Below, piece by piece: positions 1-8,530 of a DNA stretch of 64,000 nucleotides (positions within the stretch are counted from its first letter, which is position 1; each line of letters begins with the position of its first letter). The DNA comes from Armatimonadota bacterium (lineage in GTDB: Bacteria; Armatimonadota; Fimbriimonadia; Fimbriimonadales; Fimbriimonadaceae), in NCBI GenBank assembly GCA_016125185.1, contig WGMG01000006.1, positions 1,612,001 through 1,676,000 of the forward strand, read 5' to 3'. A program made the position numbers and the translations under genes. Under the pieces are notes generated by a model. It ran no database searches, had not been told where the DNA came from, and was given only the letters and a program-made list of their open reading frames with translations.

Positions 1-5
1 CAGCC

Positions 6-866
6 ATGACCAAAAAGCTCTTAGGAACGATTTCGATAGCCTTGACGGTTGCATCCGCCAATGCCCAGCTATTCAAACCGTCTCCCGCTGACCAGGTAAA
101 GGCAGGTAAAGAATACGCGGCTAAGATTCGCAAAGAAAACAAAGTCCTGCCCGATTCGGACCCGCGAGTCAAACTGCTTCGGGAGGTCGGCCAACGATTC
201 CTCGATGCTCGAACCCCAGAAGAGAAGAAGAAAGAGATTTGGCAGTACTCGTTTGACGTTATCGACTCGAAAGAAGTCAATGCTTTCGCCATTCCCGGAG
301 GCCCAGTCTTCTTCTTTACCGGTCTTCTCGACAAACTCACCAATGTCGATGAAATCGCGGGCATCATGGGGCACGAGCTCACCCACGTACGCCGCCAACA
401 CTGGGCGAGCGCCGTCAACTCCCAACAGGAGAAACAGGCAGGTCTGATCCTGCTTGGAACGCTTTTTGGCGTTAAACGCCAACAGATGGACATTCTGCAG
501 GTCGTCAACGAGTTTGGCTTTAACCTTGCCGCCAGCCGCGGCCAGGAACGCGAAGCCGACCAATTTGGCTTCGATTTCGACTTAAGAGCGGGCTATAACC
601 CCGAAGGCATGATCCAAGTCTTCCAAATGTTCGAGCACTTGAAGGGCTCGGGCAGTACGCCGGAATTCCTGAGCACCCACCCGGACGACAAGAGCCGCAT
701 TTCTTCGCTTCAGAAAAAGCTCGCCGACTACCAAAAGAGCGGCAAGATCAGGTCGCTTCCTGCCCTGACGCCGTTGCCTTTCGAGACCACCGCCATGAAG
801 GAAGCCAAGAACCCCAAGACCAAAGATGGAGGCGGGGGCGGAAAGTCCTCCGGCGGAACGCGCTAG
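6..866 (+). CDS. M48 family zinc metalloprotease, exported
   Basis: A 286-residue peptidase probably acting outside the cytoplasm, as M48 family members often degrade or quality-check envelope proteins. The N-terminus has a short basic stretch, a hydrophobic core and an ASANAQ cleavage site near residue 20. The zinc motif HELTH lies at 123-127, and the EREAD segment at 181-185 supplies the third zinc ligand, as expected for the family. The C-terminal 30 residues are a low-complexity Lys/Gly/Ser tail. The ATG lies 5 bases from the window edge, so its ribosome binding site is not visible. The family is clear; the substrate is unknown. Confidence 0.92.
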   Translation: MTKKLLGTISIALTVASANAQLFKPSPADQVKAGKEYAAKIRKENKVLPDSDPRVKLLREVGQRFLDARTPEEKKKEIWQYSFDVIDSKEVNAFAIPGGPVFFFTGLLDKLTNVDEIAGIMGHELTHVRRQHWASAVNSQQEKQAGLILLGTLFGVKRQQMDILQVVNEFGFNLAASRGQEREADQFGFDFDLRAGYNPEGMIQVFQMFEHLKGSGSTPEFLSTHPDDKSRISSLQKKLADYQKSGKIRSLPALTPLPFETTAMKEAKNPKTKDGGGGGKSSGGTR

Positions 867-890
867 TCCAGCAACCCGTCAAATTGTAAC

Positions 891-1112
891 GTGAACCAAA
901 CGATTCGGTTTGCCAAGGCAGCCAAGAATGCCGACAATCCTTGGCCCGTGCGGATCGCCTGCGCTCTGGCGACGGCGTATCTACTGTTTCCATTTGATGT
1001 CTTGCCCGACTTCTTACCCGTTATTGGATGGCTAGACGATTTCCTCGTCGTCTTCGGTGTGGTCATGTGGGTTGTCAACCGTCGCCGGAACCGTCTGCCG
1101 GTCCAATCCTAA
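891..1112 (+). CDS. DUF1232 (YkvA-like) small membrane protein
   Basis: A 73-residue protein with the DUF1232 signature: a hydrophobic helix containing PFDVLPDFLPVIGWLDD, followed by a second hydrophobic helix and a basic tail. The LLFPFDVLPDFLP core is diagnostic of the YkvA family, whose biochemical role is not established. A GTG start at 891 is the only one that includes the whole domain. It follows the M48 gene by 24 bp on the same strand and may be cotranscribed with it. Confidence 0.82.
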   Translation: MNQTIRFAKAAKNADNPWPVRIACALATAYLLFPFDVLPDFLPVIGWLDDFLVVFGVVMWVVNRRRNRLPVQS

Positions 1113-1186
1113 AACCAGCAATTCAGCGAGTCGTTCAGCGTAAGGTTGGTGCCATCTAGAACCGACAATATCAGCAAACCGCCGAT

Positions 1187-2713
1187 ATGACTGAACGACA
1201 AGAGCAAGCCCTCAGCGATGCTAAATCCGCGCTCGAACTGAGCAATCGGATTCCGTATCAAGCCCTCGAACTCGCCAATAGTGCGCTGAATTTTGCGCAT
1301 GATGACGACACGGAGACTCAAGCATTCGCCTTCGCCGCGCTCGGTTCGAGCTATGCGAGCCTGGGCCGATTCGAAGAAGCCGCTCGTCATATCGGCGAAG
1401 CCCAGAAACTGGCTTTCGAGCTTCGGCTGACCTACGTCATCGCCCGCATTCACCAGGCCCGAGGCTGGATCGCTTACGCCCAAGGAAACTCGGTCCTCGC
1501 GTTCTCCGACTGGCAGATCGCTTTCGACTATTTCCAACAGATTCGCGACATGCGCGGCACCGCGTGGATCCTGATGCACTACGGGGCCAACTACTGCTCG
1601 CTCGGCCTGCTCGATCACTCAATCCGATGCCAAGTCAGCGCCCTCGAATTAGTGACTCTGCTCGACGACACGGCGACTCAAATCGACTTGAGAATCTCGC
1701 TCGCCCGAACCTACGTCGAAAAGGCGTGGCAGCGATCGTTTGTCGGCGACAAGGGCTTTTCCTACTACGATGCCCAGATCGCGACCGCCATTGTCCTGAA
1801 GGTCCTCGACCAGTACGCCAATGACCTGACGCCGCTCGCGATGGAGCAGGCTTACCATTCGCTCGGAGAGGCGTTCCTCATCCAGGATCGACCTGAAGAA
1901 GCCCTGCAGAATCTGCAGATTGCCCTAGAGGCCTCGACTCACGGTGGCCACTACAGTTCCGAAGCGCGCATCCAGGGCGCTATCGGCTACGCCCATTTTC
2001 TTTGTGGAAACTCAAACGAGGCTCGCCGGTTCCTGGCGTCGGCCATCGACGAAGCACCGGACGCGACGCCCGTCGACGACATGGCGCTCATTCAACTTTT
2101 CAATTCGTCCGTCCTCGAGGGCGAACGAAACTACCGCGCCGCCATGCTGGCCATGCGTAAATCGGCCGAGCTCGAACAGAAAGCTCAGCAGTCCCGCATG
2201 ACCCGCTGGGCCAAGGTCCACGACATGACGCTTGGTATTGGTCAAGCGCTCGTTCCGGTCGAGACCATCGCTCAACAAGAGAACGGCTGGATATTCACGG
2301 AGCGGCAGATCGAGCGACACCACTCGCGCGTCGAAACCATGCTCCGCTACGACCCGCTGACCGCAGTCCTCAATCAAAATGAGGCCCTCGCCCAGGCATC
2401 GTCGAATCACTTCGAAGTTGCCGCGATCTTTGAGGTCACAAACATGGGGCTGATCAACGAAAAGTTCGGTCGTACCGCCGGCGACGAGGTCCTGCGCAAC
2501 ATCGCAACGATCCTGGTAGCAAGTCTGCCGCGCGACGCAGTGATCGGTCGCTATTCGGGTAACGAATTCTTTGTGGCGACGCACGCCAACGGTTTCGAGA
2601 AGATCGATGCCGCGATCAAGCGGTTCCCGTGGCTAGCCATCGACCAGGAACTGAGCGTCCACGTCAATCGTCGATTGGTTCAGCCCGAAAAGCCGAACAT
2701 TCTGGCGGCCTAA
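1187..2713 (+). CDS. TPR-repeat protein with C-terminal degenerate GGDEF domain
   Basis: A 508-residue cytoplasmic protein. Residues about 10-340 form repeated helix pairs of TPR type (for example the FAALGSSYASLGRFEEAARHI repeat, which has the usual A..G.Y...G....A spacing). Residues about 385-500 match a GGDEF fold: YDPLTAVLNQNEAL near the start, then FGRTAGDEVLRNIA. The catalytic signature, normally GGDEF, reads SGNEF here. Loss of the second Gly and the Asp predicts no diguanylate cyclase activity. It is more likely a sensory or regulatory protein that uses the fold for binding. No signal peptide or membrane segment is seen. The ATG follows a 74-bp spacer after the DUF1232 gene. Confidence 0.86.
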   Translation: MTERQEQALSDAKSALELSNRIPYQALELANSALNFAHDDDTETQAFAFAALGSSYASLGRFEEAARHIGEAQKLAFELRLTYVIARIHQARGWIAYAQGNSVLAFSDWQIAFDYFQQIRDMRGTAWILMHYGANYCSLGLLDHSIRCQVSALELVTLLDDTATQIDLRISLARTYVEKAWQRSFVGDKGFSYYDAQIATAIVLKVLDQYANDLTPLAMEQAYHSLGEAFLIQDRPEEALQNLQIALEASTHGGHYSSEARIQGAIGYAHFLCGNSNEARRFLASAIDEAPDATPVDDMALIQLFNSSVLEGERNYRAAMLAMRKSAELEQKAQQSRMTRWAKVHDMTLGIGQALVPVETIAQQENGWIFTERQIERHHSRVETMLRYDPLTAVLNQNEALAQASSNHFEVAAIFEVTNMGLINEKFGRTAGDEVLRNIATILVASLPRDAVIGRYSGNEFFVATHANGFEKIDAAIKRFPWLAIDQELSVHVNRRLVQPEKPNILAA

Positions 2714-2995
2714 GATACAAAAGGTGTAGACAACTCGCTTATTTGGTCTCCCTGCAACACTTGGCCTTATCCTCACTAAGGAAGTCAAAAATACGAAGCC
2801 TGTTGCCACCAATCCTCTACAACAAAGGCATCAACAGACTACCCCAGACGTCCTGCCACTTAGGAAAAAGACCTGATTCAATTCTTGAAATCGCCTTGGA
2901 TGAAAACAACCAAAGTGACTGGTGCCCCAAAGCATTATTACAAACAAATAACGCGCTCATTTGGTAAACACGCCAATGATGCTCTTATTAAGACG

Positions 2996-3883
2996 TCATA
3001 CCTTAACAGCCTTCTTCAGTTCTTCGATTAACGTATCCATGTTCTTTAGGCGATTTCCGCCCTTCGCTCGTATAAGGTCGCGATATCTAGTCAAGTCCTT
3101 TACAGCCAGGGCAGAATCTGATTTTCGGCGAAAAGCTAGACCGCGGTAGAGCCAAAATGTCGGGTAGTTCGGCCATCGCTTAATCGCCTCCGTACAGGCC
3201 GTTTCCACGTATTTCCAATTCGGGCCCCATCCCGGTTTGAACTCTTTGTCCTCCGCGTTGCGATAACCGCCAGTATACTCCTCGACAGCGCAAGCTAGAA
3301 AGAACGGTTCGTCGGGATACATCTTTACACAATCATTGACAATCGCTCTATATTCATAGGACATAGTGCCAAGTCCAAGAGCGGCCAACGTCAAGTCATG
3401 CCCCAGAGATTTAGACGTACGCAGTTGTCCAAAATTAGCTAGAGGAGCAAGAGTTTGGGCAGTACCACTGCTTAGCCCCTGCCTGCTCAAATTAGATAAT
3501 TCTCGCAAACAAACGGACATATAGCAGATGGCCAGCTGTGATTCTCCGTTCTTCAGTCGCGATAGTCCTTTTGCCAGCAGTGCGTCAGATATTTTTTCTT
3601 GAATTTTAGACACAACGGTCGTCTTGCGAAGAGAGTCAATTGCCAACTTAATTTTGAATGCAGTAACGGGCTCTGATGAAAGTTCTGTGATTACACTCTG
3701 CGCGGCCATATCAAATTTACCGATTTTGAAATCTCGATAGTATGACGATCCGAGCTCATCCTTTGTTGCTACTCTGTCCAAGGAAATATCTCCCCGCCGG
3801 TCCAACATACCGGCAGGGAAGACTTCAGATGGCAAGAGGGCTAAACGGCTCTGTAAGGCTACAACCAGCAGAGATAGAATCAA
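2996..3883 (-). CDS. Hypothetical protein with TPR-like C-terminus
   Basis: An unrecognised 295-residue protein. The N-terminal 15 residues are hydrophobic and could be a signal peptide or anchor. The last 100 residues contain helix pairs typical of TPR proteins (a conserved W-P-N-Y..FWLYRGLAFR.K segment). The TTG start overlaps the stop of the upstream gene (TTGA at 3880-3883), which indicates translational coupling in a two-gene unit. Base composition is visibly more AT-rich than the flanking genes, suggesting transfer. No function can be assigned. Confidence 0.72.
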   Translation of the reverse strand: MILSLLVVALQSRLALLPSEVFPAGMLDRRGDISLDRVATKDELGSSYYRDFKIGKFDMAAQSVITELSSEPVTAFKIKLAIDSLRKTTVVSKIQEKISDALLAKGLSRLKNGESQLAICYMSVCLRELSNLSRQGLSSGTAQTLAPLANFGQLRTSKSLGHDLTLAALGLGTMSYEYRAIVNDCVKMYPDEPFFLACAVEEYTGGYRNAEDKEFKPGWGPNWKYVETACTEAIKRWPNYPTFWLYRGLAFRRKSDSALAVKDLTRYRDLIRAKGGNRLKNMDTLIEELKKAVKV

Positions 3884-5478
3884 TAGGAACCACCACTTGA
3901 AAATAAATGGCCCCTGACAATTATGTTGGCTGGCTGAGTGTTTGAAATCGTATCGATGTCGTCAGACTCATATCCTTCATCATCATAAAGTGCCTCGTGT
4001 CGATCCCTGTAATAAGTCCTTATTTGTATCTGTAAACCCCACTCTTCCACTGGGTCTTGACAAGGTCCGATGGGTACAGAGGCACCACTTGAGATGTTAA
4101 ATCCCTGAGAATCACCAATTTGCCTATTTATGTCAGCCTTTACAGTGGCCTTTAGGAAGCCAATGTCTCCTCCAAAAGATACACCTGTCGAGAGGCCAAC
4201 TGGAAATTTGTACGTATCGGTTTCTGTAATCGAGAAGGACAGCGAAGCGGATTGTCCTACTGCAGTAAGGTCCTGTCTTAGCGTGTAGTTTCCGTTAGGG
4301 CCCTGTAGTGCCGGCTCATACCAATCCGTCAATGAATCGTAATTATACGAACTTAGGAGCCTCGCTGGTGCCCAGATTTCCGCTTTCATCGTGCCAGAAA
4401 AGGGTCCCACGTTTGTGGAAAATGGATCGGTACTTTGCACCCTCAGCGTCACGTATTTTGGAGTAGTCCTCATCGAAAACATGTCGTCTACACTTATATC
4501 CATAAGGTGCTCGACTCCACTAACGTAAAACATGTCCCATGTCGGACCACCATCCCATAGTTCAACTTTACTTCCTTGATCAACAGACGAAACGAACGAT
4601 TCGTTCCTTTTTACCCAATTCCCAAGCCGAGCGACCCCATAGGTGCGATCCACCGTTCCACCGTCAAAGTCCGAGTGAGGTGGAACCAAGTAGCCAATCC
4701 ACTTAGACTTTGCAGCAAAGACACACGTTTGAGCGTCAAACTCAGGTGAATCCACTAGGGTACGCCTGATTTCGGGAGTGCCAGTATTAATTTCATCCCT
4801 ATAGTAGGTTGGAGAGCTACTTACTCCAAGTGCCTTTGGGTCCAAAGCCGCGTCTGCGCCGCAACCCGCTCCAAGATTAGCCTTCAAGCCGGTCTTTGTC
4901 GCTTTTGCAGATACGGATACGTAGTAAGAAGCTGTATTGTCTGAGCCAACGGAGAGCTTTTTGGCATGAGTTCCAGCACTCTCGCCAGAATCACCGGATA
5001 TTGTGTATGGGTCCCCTTGCCCGTCCGATCCGCTGTAAGATCCACCAGTTGCATCCCCTAATTCCGCGCTAGAAGCGCTACTGGATATTCCTAAGTACAT
5101 ATAATTCGGCGGACTCCCAGTTCCGTTCCAAGTCGCCGTGATCTTAATAATTCCTGTGGATTCCGCGGAACCAGAAAATGAGGTCGGCGTATTCCACGAT
5201 GCTTGTGAGGGAACAGCGACTCCTTGAGGCAAAAGTGCCCCATCTTCAGACCATCGACCAGTCTTCCAGTCTCTGGTGTAGGTGTAGAGTCGATAACTTC
5301 CTTGAGACTGATCCCATTTCGGATACACATAGGTGTCTGTTCCAGCGTAGTCATAGGTGATAGTCCAGGGATTACTGTTCTGTCCCCCACCCGCTCCGGC
5401 TTGAGCGAAAGTCTCTTGCGCCATTCCGGCAAAGGTAACACTTCCAAGTAACACTCCAATAAACGCAAATAGTTTCAT
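3880..5478 (-). CDS. Hypothetical secreted protein, AT-rich insert
   Basis: A 532-residue protein with a clear Sec signal peptide (MKLFAFIGVLLGSVTFAGMAQ) and a mature region rich in Ser, Gly, Thr and Tyr with alternating beta-type patterns. I recognise no catalytic motif. Four Cys residues (at CGADAA, TCVFAA and PCQDP, plus one other) could form disulfides. I chose the ATG at 5478 over one 11 codons upstream because the signal peptide begins there and a promoter at 5488-5519 would place transcription start only about 2 bases before it. It is the first gene of a pair with the gene at 2996-3883. Confidence 0.8.
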   Translation of the reverse strand: MKLFAFIGVLLGSVTFAGMAQETFAQAGAGGGQNSNPWTITYDYAGTDTYVYPKWDQSQGSYRLYTYTRDWKTGRWSEDGALLPQGVAVPSQASWNTPTSFSGSAESTGIIKITATWNGTGSPPNYMYLGISSSASSAELGDATGGSYSGSDGQGDPYTISGDSGESAGTHAKKLSVGSDNTASYYVSVSAKATKTGLKANLGAGCGADAALDPKALGVSSSPTYYRDEINTGTPEIRRTLVDSPEFDAQTCVFAAKSKWIGYLVPPHSDFDGGTVDRTYGVARLGNWVKRNESFVSSVDQGSKVELWDGGPTWDMFYVSGVEHLMDISVDDMFSMRTTPKYVTLRVQSTDPFSTNVGPFSGTMKAEIWAPARLLSSYNYDSLTDWYEPALQGPNGNYTLRQDLTAVGQSASLSFSITETDTYKFPVGLSTGVSFGGDIGFLKATVKADINRQIGDSQGFNISSGASVPIGPCQDPVEEWGLQIQIRTYYRDRHEALYDDEGYESDDIDTISNTQPANIIVRGHLFSSGGSY

Positions 5479-5487
5479 TGCGGTCAC

Positions 5488-5519
5488 ATTATATAGGCAC
5501 TGCCACATGAATATGACAA
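5488..5519 (-). promoter_or_regulatory. Promoter of the 5478 secreted-protein gene; near-leaderless
   Basis: Reading the minus strand, TTGTCA at 5519-5514 is followed 18-20 bp later by overlapping TATATA/TATAAT elements (5495-5488). The TATAAT ends 9 bases before the ATG at 5478, so the mRNA would have almost no 5' leader. No Shine-Dalgarno sequence is present, in line with leaderless translation. Confidence 0.55.
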
Positions 5520-5536
5520 TAAAAGTTTAAAAAATA

Positions 5537-6136
5537 TTATGCACCTTCGTTCACGATGTTGAGAGCGCGTTCGACGCCGCTCTCAACAAGCATCTCAATC
5601 CCGGCGATCGCCTTGCGGATCGCGGCGTCGACATCGACGCGCTCCTCGGGATGGAACTTGGACAGCACGAAGTCGATGGTTTCGTTGCGCCGCTCTGAGT
5701 GAATACCGATTCGGATGCGCGGATATTCGTCGGTGCCCAGCGAGTGAATGATGCTCTTGTGGCCGTTGTGCCCCGCCGATCCGCCCTTCGGCTTCATCCG
5801 AACCTTCCCGACCGGGAAATCAAGTTCATCCGCGATGACCACCAGATGGTCGGGCTTCACTCCATACTCGCGCAAGATCGGAGCTAGTGCCTGGCCGCTG
5901 AGGTTCATGAACGTCAGCGGCTTCACCAAAGCAACGCCGACACCATCGATGGTTCCGACTCCGATGCGAGCCTTGTGCTTGGCTCGATCAATCTTGATTC
6001 GATGCTTATCCGCCAGCACATCGATGAGATCGAATCCCACGTTGTGCCGGGTGCGAGCATATTCCGGCCCAGGATTGCCCAGACCTGCGATGATCCACTC
6101 GACGCTAGTTGGCGGTTGTGGTTTGCGACGAAACAT
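5537..6136 (-). CDS. pth: Peptidyl-tRNA hydrolase
   Basis: This 199-residue enzyme releases peptides from prematurely dissociated peptidyl-tRNA, recycling tRNA. The family signature is intact: GLGNPGPEYARTRHNVGFD with Asn21 and the catalytic His31, the LVKPLTFMNLSG segment, and the VIADELDFPVGKVRMKPKGGSAGHNG stretch, which holds the Asp and Asn that position substrate. Length is normal. It is the last gene of a leftward operon and its start overlaps the 3' end of the undecaprenyl-diphosphatase gene by 32 bases, so translational coupling is likely. Confidence 0.97.
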   Translation of the reverse strand: MFRRKPQPPTSVEWIIAGLGNPGPEYARTRHNVGFDLIDVLADKHRIKIDRAKHKARIGVGTIDGVGVALVKPLTFMNLSGQALAPILREYGVKPDHLVVIADELDFPVGKVRMKPKGGSAGHNGHKSIIHSLGTDEYPRIRIGIHSERRNETIDFVLSKFHPEERVDVDAAIRKAIAGIEMLVESGVERALNIVNEGA

Positions 6137-6971
6137 TGGCGGTATCGGACGAGTGATCGACCGGATCGATCACGTGGGCGGCACAAAGGCCAAACAACAG
6201 GAGGCCGAGGATAATTCGGTAAGCAACGAAGGGCCGCGTGCCCTTGCGGGACAAGAACGAGATCAGCCAACCGATACAGGCGTAACCGACGACAAAGCTA
6301 ACGAACGTCGAGACGAGGGTCGGTGTCATCATGCCACCCGACAGGTGCTTGAACTCCTTGGCGCCCTCATAGAGGCCCGCCAGCGTGACCGCCGGAACTG
6401 ACATCAAGAACGAAAGGCGAGCCGCTGCCGCACGGTCGAAACCGGTCAAAAGCGCGCCGCTGATCGTACTGCCGCTTCGGCTCATGCCCGGGATCAGAGC
6501 CAGACACTGCCAGAGGCCGATCTTCAAGCCGTCCATCGGCTCAACCGTCTTAAGGTCGCGGCCACCTTGGCCCTTGTCGGCAAATCCCATCAGCACGCCC
6601 ATCGCGATCATTGATCCGCCGATCACCCAGAGCGACCGAAGGGGCCCCTCGATGTACTTGTGAAGCGCCAAGCCAATGATGACGATCGGGATCGTGGCGT
6701 AGAACACCGCCCAGCCGGTTTTGGCTTCCACCGATGATTTGTCGCCCGACAGCGATCGAGCCCAGGCCATGAACGCAGCGGATAGATCCTTCCAGAAATA
6801 GATGAACACCGCGAGCACGGTTCCAAGCTGGATGACCGCCGTAAAAGCGGAGCCCGGGTCGGTCCAGTGAAGCAACGCCGGAACAAGCCGAAGGTGCGCC
6901 GTGGACGAAATAGGAAGAAATTCGGTCAGTCCTTGAACGACGCCGTAGACGATGGCTTGAATCAGGTTCAT
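6105..6971 (-). CDS. uppP: Undecaprenyl-diphosphatase (BacA/UppP)
   Basis: A 288-residue polytopic membrane phosphatase that recycles undecaprenyl diphosphate to the monophosphate carrier for peptidoglycan and other envelope glycans. Both family motifs are present: the (E/Q)GLTEFLPISSTAHL region near residues 14-27 and PGMSRSGSTISGALL near 165, with the catalytic Glu, Ser and Arg. Several hydrophobic segments follow. The ATG overlaps the stop of the upstream transferase gene (ATGA at 6968-6971). Pairing with a lipid-carrier-dependent sugar transferase in the same operon is functionally coherent. Confidence 0.96.
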   Translation of the reverse strand: MNLIQAIVYGVVQGLTEFLPISSTAHLRLVPALLHWTDPGSAFTAVIQLGTVLAVFIYFWKDLSAAFMAWARSLSGDKSSVEAKTGWAVFYATIPIVIIGLALHKYIEGPLRSLWVIGGSMIAMGVLMGFADKGQGGRDLKTVEPMDGLKIGLWQCLALIPGMSRSGSTISGALLTGFDRAAAARLSFLMSVPAVTLAGLYEGAKEFKHLSGGMMTPTLVSTFVSFVVGYACIGWLISFLSRKGTRPFVAYRIILGLLLFGLCAAHVIDPVDHSSDTANVSSQTTTAN

Positions 6972-7990
6972 TTATGGTTTCCGTAGACCCGTACGATCAG
7001 CAATCCGATCACACAAAGGATCGCGACCGCCGTATAGAGTACCGCTACGGTTTGACGCTGAGATAGGCCCCGGGCCAAGAGTTCGTGGTGAAAATGTCGC
7101 TTGTCGGCTTGGGTGATCGGCGAGCCGCTTCGGATGCGCTTAATCACCACAACGACCGCGTCCACAATCGGCAGACCGAAGATCAGGAGGGGCATGAAAA
7201 TAGCCGCCGCCGCCGCTGTCTTAAGGGTCCCGACCACGCTCAAACAAGCCAAGGTGAAGCCAAGCACGTAAGCGCCGCCAGTGCCCATGAATATCTTGGC
7301 CGGATTGTAGTTGTGGCGTAGGAATCCCAGCGCCGCGCCACAGATGCCCGCCGCGAGAATGCCTACTCTTCCCTGCCCTTCGTAAATCGCAATTAGGGAA
7401 AGGGTTGCCGCCGCAATAGTCGCAATGCCCGCCGTCAATCCATCGATCCCGTCGATGGTATCCATCGTCTTCGTCACCACGAAGATGTAGATCGCCGTGA
7501 GGGGTATCGCCATCCAGGCGAGATGAATGTAGCCAGGTGCAAACGGCACATCGAATCCCTGAATCTGAATCCGGCCATTCTTGACACCGTCATCGAAAAA
7601 CTGAATAGCGACACCGGCCAGAAGCAGAACCCCGGCCTGAATCTTGGCCTTGTACTGGTAAAGGTCGTCCAACGCCCCAACCACCACGAGAGCGCTCGAT
7701 ATCGCCAAAATGCCCCAGATATAGGCGCCGATCCCGCGATTGAACACGAGCAGAGCGATGATCCACGCCGCCACGATACCGGCATAGATGGCCAGACCGC
7801 CCCAGCGAGGCGTCGGCTCTTTGTGGACCCGCCGGTCGTCCTGCTTCGGATCGTCCACAACCCCTCTCTTTATCGCCAGGTTGCGGACATAAGGCGTGAG
7901 GACGTAGCTGACAAAGACGGCGATTGCGAAGGCGATTCCCGCCTCCTGCACATTGTGCATCAGTGCTGCCCGATTGTGATCTCCTATCAT
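6968..7990 (-). CDS. Undecaprenyl-phosphate sugar-1-phosphate transferase (WecA/TagO/MraY superfamily)
   Basis: A 340-residue polytopic enzyme that would transfer a sugar-1-phosphate (probably GlcNAc-1-P) from a UDP-sugar to undecaprenyl phosphate, starting a polysaccharide or teichoic-type polymer. The motifs appear in order: DDP near 42, R.WGG near 62, the MDTIDGIDGLTAG catalytic Asp cluster near 178, and HFHHELLARGLS near 300, the His motif typical of the WecA/TagO group rather than MraY. The ATG at 7990 directly abuts the stop of the dCMP deaminase gene. A second ATG 10 codons in is possible. Confidence 0.92.
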   Translation of the reverse strand: MIGDHNRAALMHNVQEAGIAFAIAVFVSYVLTPYVRNLAIKRGVVDDPKQDDRRVHKEPTPRWGGLAIYAGIVAAWIIALLVFNRGIGAYIWGILAISSALVVVGALDDLYQYKAKIQAGVLLLAGVAIQFFDDGVKNGRIQIQGFDVPFAPGYIHLAWMAIPLTAIYIFVVTKTMDTIDGIDGLTAGIATIAAATLSLIAIYEGQGRVGILAAGICGAALGFLRHNYNPAKIFMGTGGAYVLGFTLACLSVVGTLKTAAAAAIFMPLLIFGLPIVDAVVVVIKRIRSGSPITQADKRHFHHELLARGLSQRQTVAVLYTAVAILCVIGLLIVRVYGNHK

Positions 7991-8458
7991 TTACTGAACC
8001 GGCTCCAGCCTGCCATCGAAGAATCGATAGAGCTCGGTACCTGCTTCCCTAAACAGTTCTAACGAAAACTCGTCGAGATAAGCTCCCTCATAAATCACCT
8101 TCTCGATTCCGGCATTGATGATCATCTTCGCACACATGTTGCAAGGCTGATTGGTGACGTAAATGGTCGAACCGGCGCACGGTGTACCGATCATGGCTGC
8201 CGACAAGAGGGCATTCTGCTCGGCGTGCAGGGCGCGAATGCAGTGACCCGCCCGCAGACATCCTTGTGGCCATTCAGTCGAGTGACCGCCCTCGGGGCAA
8301 TGCGAGATTCCGCGTGGAGCGCCGTTATAGCCCGTGGCGAGAATGCGACGATCTTTCACCAAGACCGCCCCAACACTCAGGCGAGGGCAGGTGGCCCGCG
8401 TCGCAACCAGATGGGCGATTTCCATAAAGTAGGTATCCCAACTTGGCCGTTCTGCCAT
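7991..8458 (-). CDS. Deoxycytidylate deaminase (ComEB-type)
   Basis: A 155-residue zinc enzyme converting dCMP to dUMP for thymidylate synthesis. HAE at 78-80 supplies a zinc ligand and the proton-shuttling Glu, and PCNMC at 105-109 gives the two Cys ligands. The intervening CPEGGH...GCLRAGHCIRALHAEQNA block is characteristic of dCMP deaminases rather than cytidine or tRNA deaminases. It is the first gene of the leftward four-gene operon with the lipid-carrier genes and pth. The ATG at 8458 is the natural start because the conserved W..YFM helix begins at residue 7. Confidence 0.93.
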   Translation of the reverse strand: MAERPSWDTYFMEIAHLVATRATCPRLSVGAVLVKDRRILATGYNGAPRGISHCPEGGHSTEWPQGCLRAGHCIRALHAEQNALLSAAMIGTPCAGSTIYVTNQPCNMCAKMIINAGIEKVIYEGAYLDEFSLELFREAGTELYRFFDGRLEPVQ

Positions 8459-8478
8459 ACGAGTTGATTATGAAGCAC

Positions 8479-8514
8479 AAAGCCCTCCTTGTGTCCAGAA
8501 CACAGGAGGGCTTT
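8479..8514 (-). terminator. Intrinsic terminator between the subtilase and dCMP deaminase genes
   Basis: An inverted repeat of about 14 bp (arms near 8479-8493 and 8501-8514) with a single bulge and a 7-base loop lies 17 bp beyond the subtilase stop. The T-run on the minus strand is short, so efficiency is uncertain. Confidence 0.6.
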
Positions 8515-8530
8515 TGCGGTCCGCCGGACC

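Noticed and set aside
2714-2995. Possible small gene between the GGDEF gene and the AT-rich insert
   Set aside because: Open frames here have no ribosome binding site and a composition of random AT-rich DNA.
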